Shown: piece by piece, positions 1 through 11,620 of the stretch
Numbering within the stretch: the stretch's first letter is position 1
Layout: each line of letters begins with the position of its first letter
NCBI RefSeq assembly: GCF_001949145.1
Contig: NW_019091481.1
Location: 213,284-253,645 of the forward strand
Direction of reading: 5' to 3'
Source: Acanthaster planci
Lineage: Eukaryota > Echinodermata > Asteroidea > Valvatida > Acanthasteridae
Length of the DNA stretch: 40,362 bases
Notes under the pieces: model-generated
The model's database searches: none
Seen by the model: the letters and a program-made list of their open reading frames with translations, nothing else
What the model was told of the DNA's origin: nothing
Position numbers and translations under genes: made by a program

Positions 1-1172
1 CGTAAATACTGAGTGATTGAAACCAAAGTTCGTATAGCGCCGAAGACTCCGCTTCGCGGCGCTATACCATCTTTGATTGAAACGTTATCCGCCCTGAGCC
101 GATGTACACCCTCACTGGCGAAAGAAAGACAGGTGGTTAAATAGTTTTCCAACCGGGCTCAAACATGCGTTCGGCGTGCACGTATAATTAAAAATAGTTG
201 CGCGTACTCAGCGTGCTCCGCGTCAACGTGCATAAATTTGCGAACCTATGCGGTGCGTGAGTACTAAAGGACTGTCGATTTCATTTCAAAACACGCCCTC
301 TTTTATTCATGCTCGGAGCGGATATAATGGAGATCAAGGGGTTACATGCATTGATCGCCATTTGCATGGAGCCATGGAACACGAAGTTAACGCACAACTT
401 CTGCGATCGTCCAATGGGAGCCTGCAAGTCGTGGCGCGTCCATCTTTGTGACGAAGTAACTTACGAACGGGATAGGGAGTGCATACATCCTCCTCTTTAA
501 AAATGCTGCACGCGCGCACGGTACACCACCTCAACTGAAAAAAGGAGAGTTACTCACATCCTTTTTCATTTAATGTTTCATGGTTCACGGTTGCAATGTT
601 TCATCTGAAACCCAACCAGAAAGTGAAAAGAGGTCGGACAGAATTGTGTACTCATCATGTAGCCATATAGCCCTTCAGACCGAATACAAAACTTCATTTA
701 AGAGAGATGTGTGCTGAAATTCTATGCTGCACCGTTCACGATACGCCTACCTCATCCCATTTTCAATGGCCAACTTGCCTCTTGTTCATACTTGCGAGCA
801 GCAATCGCATTCGTGCAAATTGACTATAGACCCTTCCACTGAAAATAGTCCTGTACCGATGGGTGATCATAACCCATAGCTCCTGTATCACTAAATATTA
901 GATAACTATGTATTTCCATATACTTTTTGGGGGGGATTATGCTCCTGACAGGAACACTTGCGCAGTGTGCGCCAACAAACACCTGGTCTTACCGTTGCGC
1001 AGCACTTATAGCACGCTGCACATTCCCTCAGTGACGTAAGCGTCTGGATCCTGCGGAAAGCGCCATCTGATGTACAGCGTAAGGAACTGGAGCAGCGCGT
1101 CATTTTCGAACTTGGAACGCTGCATCCAGGGGGAATGAACGTGAATTTTTCCGCGTTCATTCAGAACTGAAT

Positions 1173-1262
1173 CTGCTTGCCCTGAAGAAAATACTCTATT
1201 ACCGAAAGCTCGGCAATCACATATTTCAGAGCACTGATTTGATATTATATTCTCGTCGATAA
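1173..1262 (+). repeat. Dispersed repeat, copy 1 (inverted relative to 15446-15532)
   Basis: The reverse complement of this stretch closely matches 15446-15532. Shared words include GAATATAATA, AATATGTGATTG, GAGCTTTCGGTAA and CTTCAGGGCAAG. Two inverted copies 14 kb apart mean an interspersed repeat. The CTGAAG...CCGAAAGCTCGG pattern is familiar from 3' parts of retroelements, which is inference. Confidence 0.65.
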
Positions 1263-2524
1263 CCCTATGTGCATGCTGTGCACGTTTGCAGTGGGCGTGG
1301 TTTAAACTAAAGTGACGTCAACCGGATGGCACATGTTTACTTACACCCATAGCCGATGAATTTAAAACGAACGTTGTCCTAACATTCGCGCACCCTTGGC
1401 CGTTTTCCAACTCAACTTCATCTCCGTCTCAGGCTTCTGTAATATGTATTCAGAATTGCATATATTTATGGCCTTTAAAATTAGTCGTTAGAAGTCTGAT
1501 AACTTTTTAAAGTGTTGCTGAATACAAAGAAAATGGGGGCGGGGCTGCTGAATCATTCCCCCGCCCCCTCAGAAAGTGGAGAGGGATATAGAGTGTATAT
1601 CCCATCTCTGGAATTTACGCCCACGTGGGCATTCGATTACGGTTTTCCTGCAGCTATGCCATTTTGCAGTTACTTTTATATTGGTTACATATTGTAACTG
1701 CATATATTTCTTGGTGACATTTCCCGTGTGTGTGAGATACCAAAAGTACTTCTCACACCAAAAAAATATTTATATTTATATTTATTATAGGACGTAGTTG
1801 TTGATTTGCATATATGTCAATTAGGAGCTTCCAAAAAACTTTAGGGGTATTAAATTTTACTTGGTTTGTTGTTTAATGTCAATTTGTAATCAACTCATCT
1901 GGCATAATTACGAATGAATTTGATGCAATTTACCGTTTCAGTATGTAGTGCTAAAATAGGCTTTAATTCTGTTCCAATAATTAACTCATTTAGTGTTCGC
2001 TTAATAAAGTCAAGAAAAACGCGCAGACAGAAAAGGGTTATGGAAAATAAGGAAAATGGCCCACTGGTTCTTGGGGAGTTGTATATTTAAATAACTTTTC
2101 TTCTTGCATTCGTCATATCTGACACTGCACTAGCCGCCATCACTAACGAAAATCACTGCATGCGCATTGATTACACAGTGCATATCAGCGCGCACACGTT
2201 CGGGTACCGGGTCGCAGTTCGGGTCGTTCGGCGGCGTTCGGTTGTTATCCGAAGATCCGAGCATGGCAGATGAATAAGACCGTTCCCTTGGAAACTAGTT
2301 CCTCGGGGAGCTACAAGTGATTATCCACCTTCAAACCATGTTATTTTTGTATGCTGTCAAATGCTGTGCATCTGCGTAACAACATAACGATCTAAATTGC
2401 ACACGAACACTAAACCATCATTTGGGTGGAATTAACACCGGGGAGGGACCATTTTCCAGAAATAAAGGGATTTTTATAGACTGAAATCATTTCACTAAAA
2501 TTACCAAAATATTACTTAATGTCC

Positions 2525-2530
2525 TTTAAT
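2525..2530 (-). promoter_or_regulatory. Possible polyadenylation signal (ATTAAA) of the NCKX gene
   Basis: ATTAAA on the minus strand lies about 112 bases past the stop codon. It is the nearest variant signal I see downstream of the stop, and no closer AATAAA is present. A hexamer alone is weak evidence. Confidence 0.25.
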
Positions 2531-2641
2531 GGTCTCTTCTTGTCATGTATTTTCCAGTTTCATCAAAGAACTGCATGTTTAACCTGAATTTATATACAAT
2601 AATTGAATAAAGTTCGAAATTGCTGCCATTTACTTCAGATT

Positions 2642-2997
2642 TCATAAATTTAATAGACTGAAAGGACATGGCGATTGCTCGGGCGTTGTCCTGTCAAATG
2701 CAAAAGTGCCCTCAGCGTTCAGAGTTGCCCACGCGATGAATATGATATAGAAAAGGAGTGAAATAATGCCAATTTTCAAGTCCAATCTCCATCGGTTATT
2801 ATGAATGGCAACAAAGATAAACAAAACGGCAAACAGCAAAGAGATGGAAGTGACCGTCAGGCCTTCGGCGTTGGTTGGTACTGGTGTCCCCACAGGAATA
2901 GTCATCAAGCTCTTCAAGAACCAAACGAATCCAAGACAAATGAAGGTTTCAAAGATGTTACTACCGATAATGTTTGCCATGGCCATATCAGCAAAAC
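2642..2997 (-). CDS. NCKX exon 9: alpha-2 second half, C-terminal helices and stop
   Basis: Encodes [20 protein letters not shown], then helices including [20 protein letters not shown] and a tail of about 25 residues ending PFSLLNL before a TGA stop. GDMA-like plus GSN-[IV]-F is the second helix of alpha-2. The residue after GSNIF is Glu rather than the usual Asp. The C-terminus lies only about 30 residues beyond the last helix, normal for the family. Confidence 0.93.
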
Positions 2998-5900
2998 CTG
3001 CAAAATGCGAAATTGTTTGAGTTAACGGAGACCTGCTTGAAAGTGTTTGTTCTTATTCAGCTCCGAAAAATCACCCCTCAAAACTTGTCAACTATCTCCC
3101 TGGCTTCATCTAACTTTCCTTTCTTTCATACCATCTAATCCGACTGACCAACTTAACGTTGAATAACATTATTTCACCTAAAACCATCATCTCACCAAAA
3201 CTTACTTACTTCAGTTAACATCACATTCATCATCTCAACCCATCACATAATTATCTCATCCAGTGTCACGATGCACCTCCCTAAATCTCACTCATTCGAT
3301 GCCGCCCAACCTGTCATACCTACACAGCGTATCAGATACTTAGCTCAACCTCAGCTATTTTACATAATTAATCTGACATCACTTATATAATATTTAATCA
3401 TCCTTATTCAATACTCAACCAAACTTCGTTCAAAGGCCAATAAAGATGCGACATAAAACCCCGGTCCCGAGTGGACAATAAATAAATGAAAATACTCATG
3501 GCAGGACGAAGAGAAATGAAGCAGGTTTTAAAAATTAGAGGAGCACAAACAATTAACACATTTAAAAATACATTCATTTAGCCGCAGCAGCATAATTCAT
3601 AAACATGTTCAGCAATGGGTGGTGCCCAAACTAAGCTGAAGGGAAGGGCAATTATGTTCACATAGACATGTACACACGTTCACCTGTTTTCTAGATTGGT
3701 TCATTCCTACTCTTAAAAACCACGTAGAATCCTAACAGAGCTCTATTACCAATCTGATCGCTAAAATCTTTCTATCTAACATCCAAATAACGGTGGAAGG
3801 AGACTTACCATCCTTCGCGACCAGAACAGACGCCACGGCATCTGGAACACTCGTGCCAATCGCTAGAACAGTGTATCCCATCACGGTATCTGGGACGCCT
3901 AGCGTGTATCCTGTTAATTTGAAAGTAAATTAATAAAGTCAATAAATGATAAAAATGGCATCTCACAATACATTTGAATTTCAACGTTTTAACTTACCTA
4001 CTACAACAATCATCCAGTAGAGAAGATACGAAAGTCCAGCCAACCATATGCACGATGCAAAGAACGTTATAGGATAACAGCGCCGCCACACGCCTGATTT
4101 GCGACAGTCTGGTATAGTATAGTGTAGCAGGACGATGATTGGAAGGCCTAGAAGCCAAGTGATGTACAGCCAGGTGGAAGTAGGTGCATCAAAGACAGAG
4201 GGAACTGCAATTTCGCTCTCGGATTCATCTGATGATGGATCATCTGGAAAATCTTTGCACAAAAAGAAGATTTTTTAAAGGGGTCTTTAAAACCCATTAA
4301 TAGGCCTACACCCAGGACTCCTTAACTTGGAACTTGGAAAGCAGCGACCTATAAGGAACTTAAATTAACTTATATCCCAGGCTGTGTTCCAATCAGTACC
4401 GTAAATGTTCTTGGGGTATAAAACAAGAATCGAGGACAGCGCAGCCACATACGTATACACTTTATAGAGACATACCTTGGAATTGCCCCCCTCCCACTGT
4501 TGAGAGTTGAGTGCTGCCCCTCCCCCCGGAAGAAGATGCTCATTTGTAGAAACTGAGAATGCGAACGTTAGACTCTGAGAACTACACAGTTGTATTTTTT
4601 CTGTAAATATCAGTCGACATCCATGGATGGTCAATCATCTATAAGTTGGGGACGAGGCAACCAATGAGTCAATGCCAAGGTAAAATTCGTACAAATCGGT
4701 CGGATTCAGCAGTGATGTTGCACCTTGAAAAAATTAATTTAAAAGTCTTTAATTAATGTTGAGTTTTCACAAACCTGGAATGTTTAGCCCATACGATTTT
4801 CGGGAGGTACCACCATCACCAATGTCTTCCATTTCATGAGCGACTATTATTGCCGCTTCTTCCATTGCAGCCTGAGTTCTTTCCGATGTTTCATCTCTTG
4901 GCGCTCGACATGGAAAGATCGTGGTGTTTGCACTCCACTTTAAGACAAAAGCCGAAAGAGGTTGGTTGAAGTACATGATCACGATGTAGCCCACAAAACA
5001 AAGTGTCATGATGAAACCTTCCCACCTGAAAATGGAAACATACCGAAACCAGATCAAAAAGTTGTTATACAGTGACGAAGACACTGACAATGGCAATGAA
5101 AACAATGAAAATGTCATTGACTACAACCACGACACCCGAGTACACTTTGTACTTGACTGTCCTTATATACACCGAACTTTCTGAACTTGTGAGAAAAGGG
5201 GTAATTAGTTTGGCAAAACTTGAAACTTCAGGTCTGCTGCCTAAAGTGCCAGTCATTTCACAGAGATAACTGGTCTGAACGTTTTCGTTTCGGATTGTTC
5301 TCCCCTAAGACAAAAGGGAATGGTGTTAATTAATTAAAGTGAATCCACCTTTCTGAAGGTAAAGCTATAGAACAACCAATTGAATCTCAAAATCTTTATT
5401 AACACTCACAGTTGAACAAGCGATTTACCGTGAGTAAATAACAGATATTCTCTTTCTTCTGAAAGTTGTTACTCCTGCCCTACACCCTTTTCAAAAGCAT
5501 TAACGTTCTGATGCCAGGGGCAGATCCTGGAATTTGTCAGGGAGGGGGGTCAGGCCGGAGATCTTGTAATGTCTCATTTTTTAGTACAAGCGGAAACGTT
5601 TGCAGTGGTATTTGTGCACTTCAGTTCGATAGTATTTTCCCTATATTTTAACTTGAGGGGGAGGGTCTTAGAGTAGGGGGTTCGAACCCCCCCTCCCCCG
5701 ATCCACGCTTGCATGCTTATCTAAACCAGGCAGTTTCTTCGCGGGGATCTTACCATTGAACCATGGCGTCATATGTTACAGCTATAAGGATAGCAGTGGA
5801 AATGACCCAACATATTGTATCTCTGATGACTGGATACCAGGACAGCTGCAAACCTCCATTCTATGTTTAAAAAGACAATACGTTTGTATAGTAAGTACAC

Positions 5901-8900
5901 CGTATAGGCCTAAAGTAGGGAATAAAGTTGTGTAGGGCATAATTTCAAACTGTATATAGGCCTAGGGGCATGCTGTTGATAATGGGCCAAGCCAAACCAT
6001 ATACATTGTCGACGCTATAGGACCGTGACATTTTATTTTCCATTCATGGATACTGTCTCAGCTGAAACGTCTAAACAGTTTCAAAGCTCAGTCGTATTCG
6101 GCAATCAGTCATACAGGCCGCCATTGCCCCAATAGTGCATGTTAACAAACGTTCATTTCGTTTCCTATATAAACAGTTTAAAATATAATTGTTTTTTTAA
6201 ATTCATATCTGTACGTTTATGGCTTCTTGCATGTTTGCCAAAGGTCCATGCTTGATGAAAATCAATGTGAAATAAGTGGCTCTTTTTAATTAGGAATCAT
6301 AATAACAGGCATATTAAAGTACTGAATTTATGGCTAAACCTTTTCACCCGCTCACTGTTTATGAATATTGATGACTGTAACTCTTTATAATTTTGATTTT
6401 TTGTGTTTTATTTTATAAAAAGCCGCAAATAATTTAAATATACACCAAGGGCTTAGATATACTATTATAAATCGAATTGAAAATTTAGGAGAAATGACAA
6501 GGGATTATAATCAGGAATGAAAACACCTGGGGGAAGCTATGACATTGCTACAGAAAAAAAAAGTCTTTCGTCTTACCCCACCAGCAACCAACGCGCAGAG
6601 AGCTATGACAACGAACACATTAAACGCTGATGACCCAACGATGGCGCCCAAACCTGTATTGTCGTGCGTTATAAAGGTACCTGCAAAAATAGTTAGAATA
6701 GACATATAGTGAAGCACCGCATGTGAGGATGAATCACGGCAGGGTTATTTCTATATATTCGATGCTTCGTTTTCTTGGTCTGTGAACTTGGCGGAACAGT
6801 AAAACAAAACAGCAGGCCTGTATACGAAACGGTCAAATCAACAAATTAATCTTCCATGAAATATGCAAACAAACATATGCACTGTCGACATCTCGGTATT
6901 AATAAAACACCCTTGGTTTCTGGTACTAGAAAAGGACTATTTGTGACATTCACAACAAAGATGGTTCTTGTTATGTAAGGATTAAGTACACAGGAACAAA
7001 GATGCGGCAGATACTTCTCTGGCATAACCTTTCATAACTAAATCGATCGGCGTTGGCCAAGGTAGCTAAAATACAGTGTGCAGCCTATTCCAATACTAGA
7101 AACCATTGGCAATTCACGAAAGCATCACTCCAACATGGTATCCTAATGAGTAATTAGCTTCATCAATAGTCAGACAAAGTGGAGCAGTTTCCTGTAATAT
7201 TTGCCTGCTGTATGCATGACAAAATACCAAAACTTATCACGAAATACTCACCGACAGCACTCGAAAAAAACTCTGGAGCCGAGCTGCCTATTGCCATAAA
7301 TGTAGCTCCGGCCACGTCCTCTTGAATGCCCCACACTGCGGTAAATTATTGTCAAAAATACTAAGAAGGTGCACGATATTAGGGCCACTTTAATTCTTAA
7401 AAGCCTTTTCCCAATCCCCTACGACGCCTCCACTCTTGTTCAGAAAGTATAGCAATTGGGCTATCAATGACGTAGCATGCTATATGATGCTATCAATTAC
7501 AAATCACACTTCCATCAAAGTAGCTATAAAAAAGCTACATGTCACACTTTTTCCGTGTAAAACGTGTTCCAACCCTTCCTTATGTACAGCCACTGCTCAT
7601 GTACAAATTTAAACATCTGCATTTGTAACCCTTCGAGTCATCTGATCAGCTAAAAAAAACATTGGGCATACAGCGTTCATAAATCTTTGCAAAAGCTCCA
7701 TTATTGCCGACTACAACGAGTAAACAATATAGGGTCTGACTGGCCTAGGGGCTATAGCTCCACATTTTTTCAAGGGTTTTTACTGCAGGTGTTTCATTTT
7801 ACCAATTTTTTTTCTCGAATCGATCCACTCATTGCGAGAAAATAATGTCACATCAGTCGATCAGGTCATGTCCCTTGCCCTAGTTTCACAATTGAATATA
7901 TTGCCTAACTATATCTTTTATATGCACACAGAAGAGAAGACAAACTAACTTTTACTTATGATTTCCAGCGAGGGCACAAAGTAAATGAAGCACACATAAC
8001 CAATGGCGCCGAAGAGATAGACAGCGAAGAAAAAATTGAGTATCACAGCCCCATTTTCTCTTTGCCTCTCGGAAAACAAGGTACGTGGGAAACGACTGAT
8101 AGCGGGTATGGTGCAGTTGACCTCAGCCTCGTTACTCGCATAAGTGTCGACTTGTTGAAGTTTCCTGCCGATCCACTTTTCTGAAGGACGAAGGATAAAG
8201 AATACTGGTTAAAAACCTGGAACAGGAAGCTAATTTACACAATTTCCTTGTTCATTCTGCCCACCACAAGGGCAGCGTAGTGTCGTAATACATAAATACA
8301 TGAACTCACTTGTAGAACAGCCCCCATAGGGACACGTGAGTTGGGCAAATGAAAAAAAATATATTTGAAACGTTCCCTCTAAATATTTTTTTCATTCTCA
8401 ATTACAGATCTTTAATTGAATTTATCTTGAATACTTTAGCCAACCCTGATGCATATTATTAGATTGGTGCACTTTTTGAATTTTTATAGGGGAGGAAGTA
8501 GCTTCAAGGTACCTAGACCCACGTGATGTCAAGAGCTCCCTTATACTTTCCTTCTCCGTTCCGAAGTCCGTTCCCAAAACGCCAAAGTCCGTTACAGCTC
8601 ATGGGTTGGTAATTACTACGTGTTGCATCGATGCATATTGAACTAGACATTAAAGTTCATTCCGTGGTTTTGGGGAGAAAAGAATGATACCTACTTTGAG
8701 ACATCAAACGCGACACTTTCATGATTAGGCAGTAACTTCGATTTTCACGTTTACTTGACATGCAGACATTTTGTAAATAAACATTATACGCGAGGGAAAA
8801 TAATGATTTTAATATTAATTGACGGGGAAGCTGCGAGATCGTTTTGAACATCTGTCGAATGAATGTAGATGAAGAGGAGCTTCCTCTTTGTGGTCAAACA

Positions 8901-9877
8901 GGGGTTAGCTAATCCCTCATTTAGTTAGTAGTCCATCAACGTCATTATGTACAGACGTCCTGCCAAACTGGCCCCCGTTGATGGCGGATTAAAGATTACG
9001 GGGAACTTGTAATTACGGGTAATACACCGCGAAACGCTCCCCTCATTAAATAGGGATAACAAGTAACAAAAATAACACAGTTAATAAGCTACATTGGAAT
9101 GCAGCTAGCGAGTTTATTTAGTGAAAGTCGTCAGAAAACTCTTCAGAATGATCCAATTGCTATCAACTTTGGGGATGTATATTCAGCATGTCGATTTGCT
9201 TCCGTCGCCGTCCCCTTTTAATTCTATCCAGAACCTGTACCGTTACACTCCGTTACTTCTCACCACCGCTACATACCAACTTGCTTGCTGAGTTTTGCTC
9301 GAATATTACCACAAAAAGCAGAAGTCAGTGAAACTTAGGGCGTCGTTGGGAAAATGAAAGGTTGGATGGAAAAGCGTTCTTCTGTTAATCGACATAATCT
9401 TCTTGAGATGAAACATCACGGAGAGACGTTGATATCTCGTCGCTCCCGGCTGTGGTTAGCAAATGTAAATAATTTGATCTTCCGTAGTGAGTAAGAGAAA
9501 GAAATGAATATTCTCGAAGAATAATTAATGTTTCGATGGAACGAAATATTATTTCGAGGGAACGACACCCCCCCACGATAATCTTCTGCCGACTTGTTTT
9601 CACTGCCTTTCCCTCCAGGGACTTCATATAATACTGTGGATTGCGACATTTTCTTGCTTGTTTAAGTAAGATTGGGGTTTCTCCACTTCTATGAATGTGC
9701 AGAGTTAACTGACTTACCGATATCCACAACCTTCCCCAGTTTCTTGTCTGCTGTGCCCAGAGATATATCCTGTTTTTCTTTTCCTGTCTTCCACAATGGA
9801 CTTAAGGCAAAATTGACGAAGAGACAAAGAGACAAAATCGAGACCTTCGTTAAGACAATCAATTTTACATTTGCCAT
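2642..9877 (-). CDS. K+-dependent Na+/Ca2+ exchanger (NCKX / SLC24 family), nine exons
   Basis: Nine minus-strand exons (9877-9718, 8180-7950, 7335-7252, 6680-6577, 5860-5754, 5025-4775, 4243-3998, 3910-3809, 2997-2642) join in frame with GT-AG introns to about 546 codons plus stop. The product has an N-terminal signal peptide, the segment [11 protein letters not shown] typical before the first membrane helices, alpha-1 repeat ([13 protein letters not shown], then [14 protein letters not shown]), a cytoplasmic loop of only about 70-80 residues with an acidic SSDESESE stretch, alpha-2 repeat ([10 protein letters not shown], then GSNIFE) and the C-terminal helix block after NNRWRLD. Family knowledge: these plasma-membrane or organelle antiporters exchange Na+ for Ca2+ plus K+. 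The loop is much shorter than in vertebrate NCKX1-2, so I do not assign a paralogue number. One oddity is Glu where NCKX2 has the K+-critical Asp575 (GSNVFD). Confidence 0.93.
3809..3910 (-). CDS. NCKX exon 8: alpha-2 repeat, first half
   Basis: Encodes [20 protein letters not shown] followed by [15 protein letters not shown]. The Asp of SVPD aligns with NCKX2 Asp548, a cation-binding residue. The exon is 102 nt, too short to stand out as an open frame, but both splice sites (CAG acceptor, GTAAGT donor) and the phase match the neighbours. Confidence 0.92.
3998..4243 (-). CDS. NCKX exon 7: loop end and helices before alpha-2
   Basis: Encodes [10 protein letters not shown], a Ser/Asp/Glu cluster at the end of the loop, then [20 protein letters not shown], an IPDC motif like the IPNC/VPNC of relatives, and a helix ending YWMIVVVG. 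The order (acidic tail, W-x-x-x-x-P helix, P-[DN]-C, second helix) is that of NCKX proteins directly before alpha-2. Confidence 0.9.
4775..5025 (-). CDS. NCKX exon 6: helix and start of cytoplasmic loop
   Basis: After the split Trp the frame reads [20 protein letters not shown] and then a hydrophilic loop (about 60 residues, with an acidic [18 protein letters not shown] stretch) ending SYGLNIP. WWE plus GYIVIM is the family signature at the last helix before the loop. The donor GTTTGT is weaker than the others but keeps phase. Confidence 0.9.
5754..5860 (-). CDS. NCKX exon 5: membrane helix block after alpha-1
   Basis: Encodes [20 protein letters not shown] and then a helix ending TYDAMVQW. 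W-x-x-x-RD and the YD-x-x-x-x-W ending match the NCKX block between alpha-1 and the cytoplasmic loop. The exon begins at a codon boundary and ends in phase 2. The Trp codon is split across the junction with exon 6. Confidence 0.9.
6577..6680 (-). CDS. NCKX exon 4: alpha-1 repeat, second half
   Basis: Encodes [20 protein letters not shown] and a following hydrophobic helix ending ALVAGG. The pattern N-x-G-[IL]-G-x-IVGSxxFN is the second helix of the alpha-1 repeat. The donor GTAAGA follows 6577 and leaves phase 0. Confidence 0.92.
7252..7335 (-). CDS. NCKX exon 3: alpha-1 repeat, first half
   Basis: Encodes [20 protein letters not shown] followed by EFFSSAVG. The Glu after SAP corresponds to NCKX2 Glu188, a Ca2+-coordinating residue of the family. 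Acceptor CAG and donor GTGAGT are clean. The exon enters and leaves in phase 1. Confidence 0.92.
7950..8180 (-). CDS. NCKX exon 2: extracellular N-terminal part and first helices
   Basis: The frame starts with [19 protein letters not shown], then [19 protein letters not shown], then a hydrophobic helix ending in [11 protein letters not shown]. This matches the conserved NCKX block between signal peptide and alpha-1 (Cys-x-Pro-Ala-Ile, FP, FVPSLE). The donor is GTTAGT after 7950. The alternative GTAAAA seven bases earlier would remove two residues that keep the family spacing between SLE and EDVAG, so I prefer 7950. Confidence 0.88.
8181..9717 (-). other. NCKX intron 1 (1.5 kb)
   Basis: This is the largest intron of the exchanger gene, between the signal-peptide exon and exon 2. 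I see no further phase-compatible exon, no RNA gene and no clear repeat pair in it. Open frames on the minus strand at 9385-9729 overlap exon 1 out of frame and are not coding. Confidence 0.7.
9718..9877 (-). CDS. NCKX exon 1: signal peptide and N-terminus
   Basis: The exon encodes [20 protein letters not shown] and about 33 further residues: a basic residue, a hydrophobic core, then a polar stretch, as in NCKX signal peptides. The start at 9877 has A at -3 and G at +4. In-frame ATGs at 9895 and 9931 lie upstream in weaker contexts. The donor GTAAGT follows 9718 and leaves phase 1, which fits exon 2 (the joint codon reads GAA). The 5' UTR and any upstream noncoding exon are not resolved. Confidence 0.82.
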
Positions 9878-10477
9878 TCTATCAGGAAACGTCATGCGTG
9901 GTGCCGTTGAGGCGTGGTGCTTGCCTCCCAAACTAACTAAGGTTCTGAATCTCTACTTTGCAGGTGACGATGTGCCCTTCGATAATTCAGACTGATTGTA
10001 AACGATATACCCGTTTATGTGAGTTGCCATCTGCATAAATCCAGCTATTTCCACACGAAGCATTGTAGTAGACACTCGTGCGTTTTACTCATGAATAAAC
10101 ATCCGAAGCCTAAGATTTACCTACCTGTATTTTGCTTGTATTTTTGCTGGTTGTACGTGCAACGTGGCTGTGTGTATAATACTATGCAAGTATCAAAGAT
10201 TTCAGCACGAAAACTCTGATATAGAATGTATAGATTTGCTGGTAGTTTGCGGACTATATCCAGCATTTTGTTTAGAAACAACTTTCAGTGTATGAGTATA
10301 CAACCTACTCATCAACGCAAGGTAAAACAAAATTCCCTGGAAGTTTAGAAAGTGCGTGAACAATCCATAAGTTAACTTTTTCTGAACCATTCTGTATTTG
10401 TTTATTCATAGCTTAATATTATAACAACATACAAACCATAGGAAAACATATTAAAACAAAAAAAATAGATAGAACAG

Positions 10478-10557
10478 GATTCGAAGCTGCGAACTTCGAA
10501 ACACCGTACCGATGCTGTACTAACTGAATGCTCTACTAACTGAATTTACCCAGCCTT
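10478..10557 (-). repeat. tRNA-derived SINE-like fragment
   Basis: Read on the minus strand it resembles a tRNA head: an A-box-like TTCAGTTAGTAGAGCATTC near one end and a B-box-like GCTTCGAATCC at the other. A short internal duplication (ACTAACTGAATG / CTACTAACTGAAT) disrupts the D-arm region, so it is not a functional tRNA gene. Confidence 0.42.
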
Positions 10558-11327
10558 ACGTTGGGAACTGCATGGGCTTTCATCAAGTACTATGAACCGC
10601 CATATTCATGCAGTGACATGCCCAAACAAACCCTGACCTTAAGCCCAACAAATCCACCCACTCACTTCTATCTCATGTGAATTATCAGGGGTGCTTCCGT
10701 TCGTGCTAGCCCGCAACGCTCAGAAAGTTGCATGACATTGCATGAAAGTTAACTCAGCCTAAAAGTTTACAGGGACACTATTTCGCAAACCGAACATCGT
10801 GCAAGCAAGTTACCGGGTAAAATTTGCAAACGGTTGGTGTGTCAATTATATGAGCCGGGGGTAAACCCCGACTTTTTCGTTATTCCCCTTTAGTTTCTAA
10901 ATAACTGTGCAAAATCGCAATTACACATCGATGTATTGCAGAGGAAAAGTCTGATCTGATCTTGTCAATAAATTATTGACGTCAATGCCCACGACAGAAA
11001 CTTGCGACTTCCGAACGGGCTGCACATTTTCCTCAATAAGCCGGGTTGCTCGTATTTTTGATGTACACACATAAAGTACTGAGCTTAACTTGTAGACTTG
11101 ATGTCAATTTATAACCGACTGGGTCAAGTTTAACATCAATATCAACGATTTGAGGCGAAGTCATTTGTATGACGTACATGAAAATAATGACGCAAGTACT
11201 GGCGATTTCTGATGTCCCTTATATACAGCTACCAGAGTTAATGAACCAACACGCTGCAGCTTTCTTCAGTTTTACCATGGATGGTTTTTATCATTAAGTT
11301 GCATTTTGGGGTGAATATTGATGTCAT

Positions 11328-11620
11328 GTTAAACTATTCCCACAAAACAAAATCCTCCCCCCCATTCGAAGTGATTTTTCCGAAGTCTTCTTGTAGCCAT
11401 TTTTCAAGTGGCAACCCTCAAGTTTCTGGGCCACTTAAGACCATTTTTAACCGTATTTTTTTAGCCATTCTTTTCTCAGATAGAAGCCCAAAGACCCAGG
11501 GAGTTGATCCTGGCAAAGATTTACACAATGTTGGGGGCAAAACAATCTTCTTTTTCAAAAAATACTGTGGGGTGCTGTTTAACCAGGAATTGTCATTTCG
11601 AATTAATTGACTGCACCCCT
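11328..11620 (+). repeat. Direct repeat of about 290 bp, copy 1
   Basis: Aligns in the same orientation with 13645-13938. Shared words include GCCATTTTTCAAGTG, ACAACCCTCAA-like, GGCAAAGATTTACACAAT and GACTGCACCC, interrupted by small indels. It is an interspersed repeat of unknown class, and the open frame across it is not coding. Confidence 0.7.

Larger units (their letters stand above)
1..2641. other. Noncoding region with repeat fragments, no supported gene
   Basis: No open frame here shows a recognisable domain or splice-compatible coding pattern. It contains a short hairpin at 33-66 (arms TATAGCGCCG and its complement), a degenerate possible retroelement remnant near 1040-1160, one copy of a dispersed repeat at 1173-1262, a C/G-rich repeat end at 1530-1625, and AT-rich sequence at 1760-1795. 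The 3' UTR of the exchanger probably occupies the last hundred or so bases. Confidence 0.6.

Noticed and set aside
33-66. Hairpin as a transcription terminator
   Set aside because: Rho-independent terminators do not apply in a eukaryotic nuclear genome. The stem is probably the end of a repeat.
5065-5256. Hydrophobic minus-strand frame that looks like a membrane segment
   Set aside because: It lies in the intron between NCKX exons 5 and 6, which join perfectly in phase to give the family's WWE motif, and it has no fitting splice sites.
9672-9995. Plus-strand frame of 107 codons
   Set aside because: It is antisense to the NCKX signal-peptide exon, which has splice and phase support on the minus strand.
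11281-11610. Plus-strand frame of 109 codons upstream of the receptor gene
   Set aside because: It coincides with a dispersed 290 bp repeat whose second copy (13645) does not preserve the frame.
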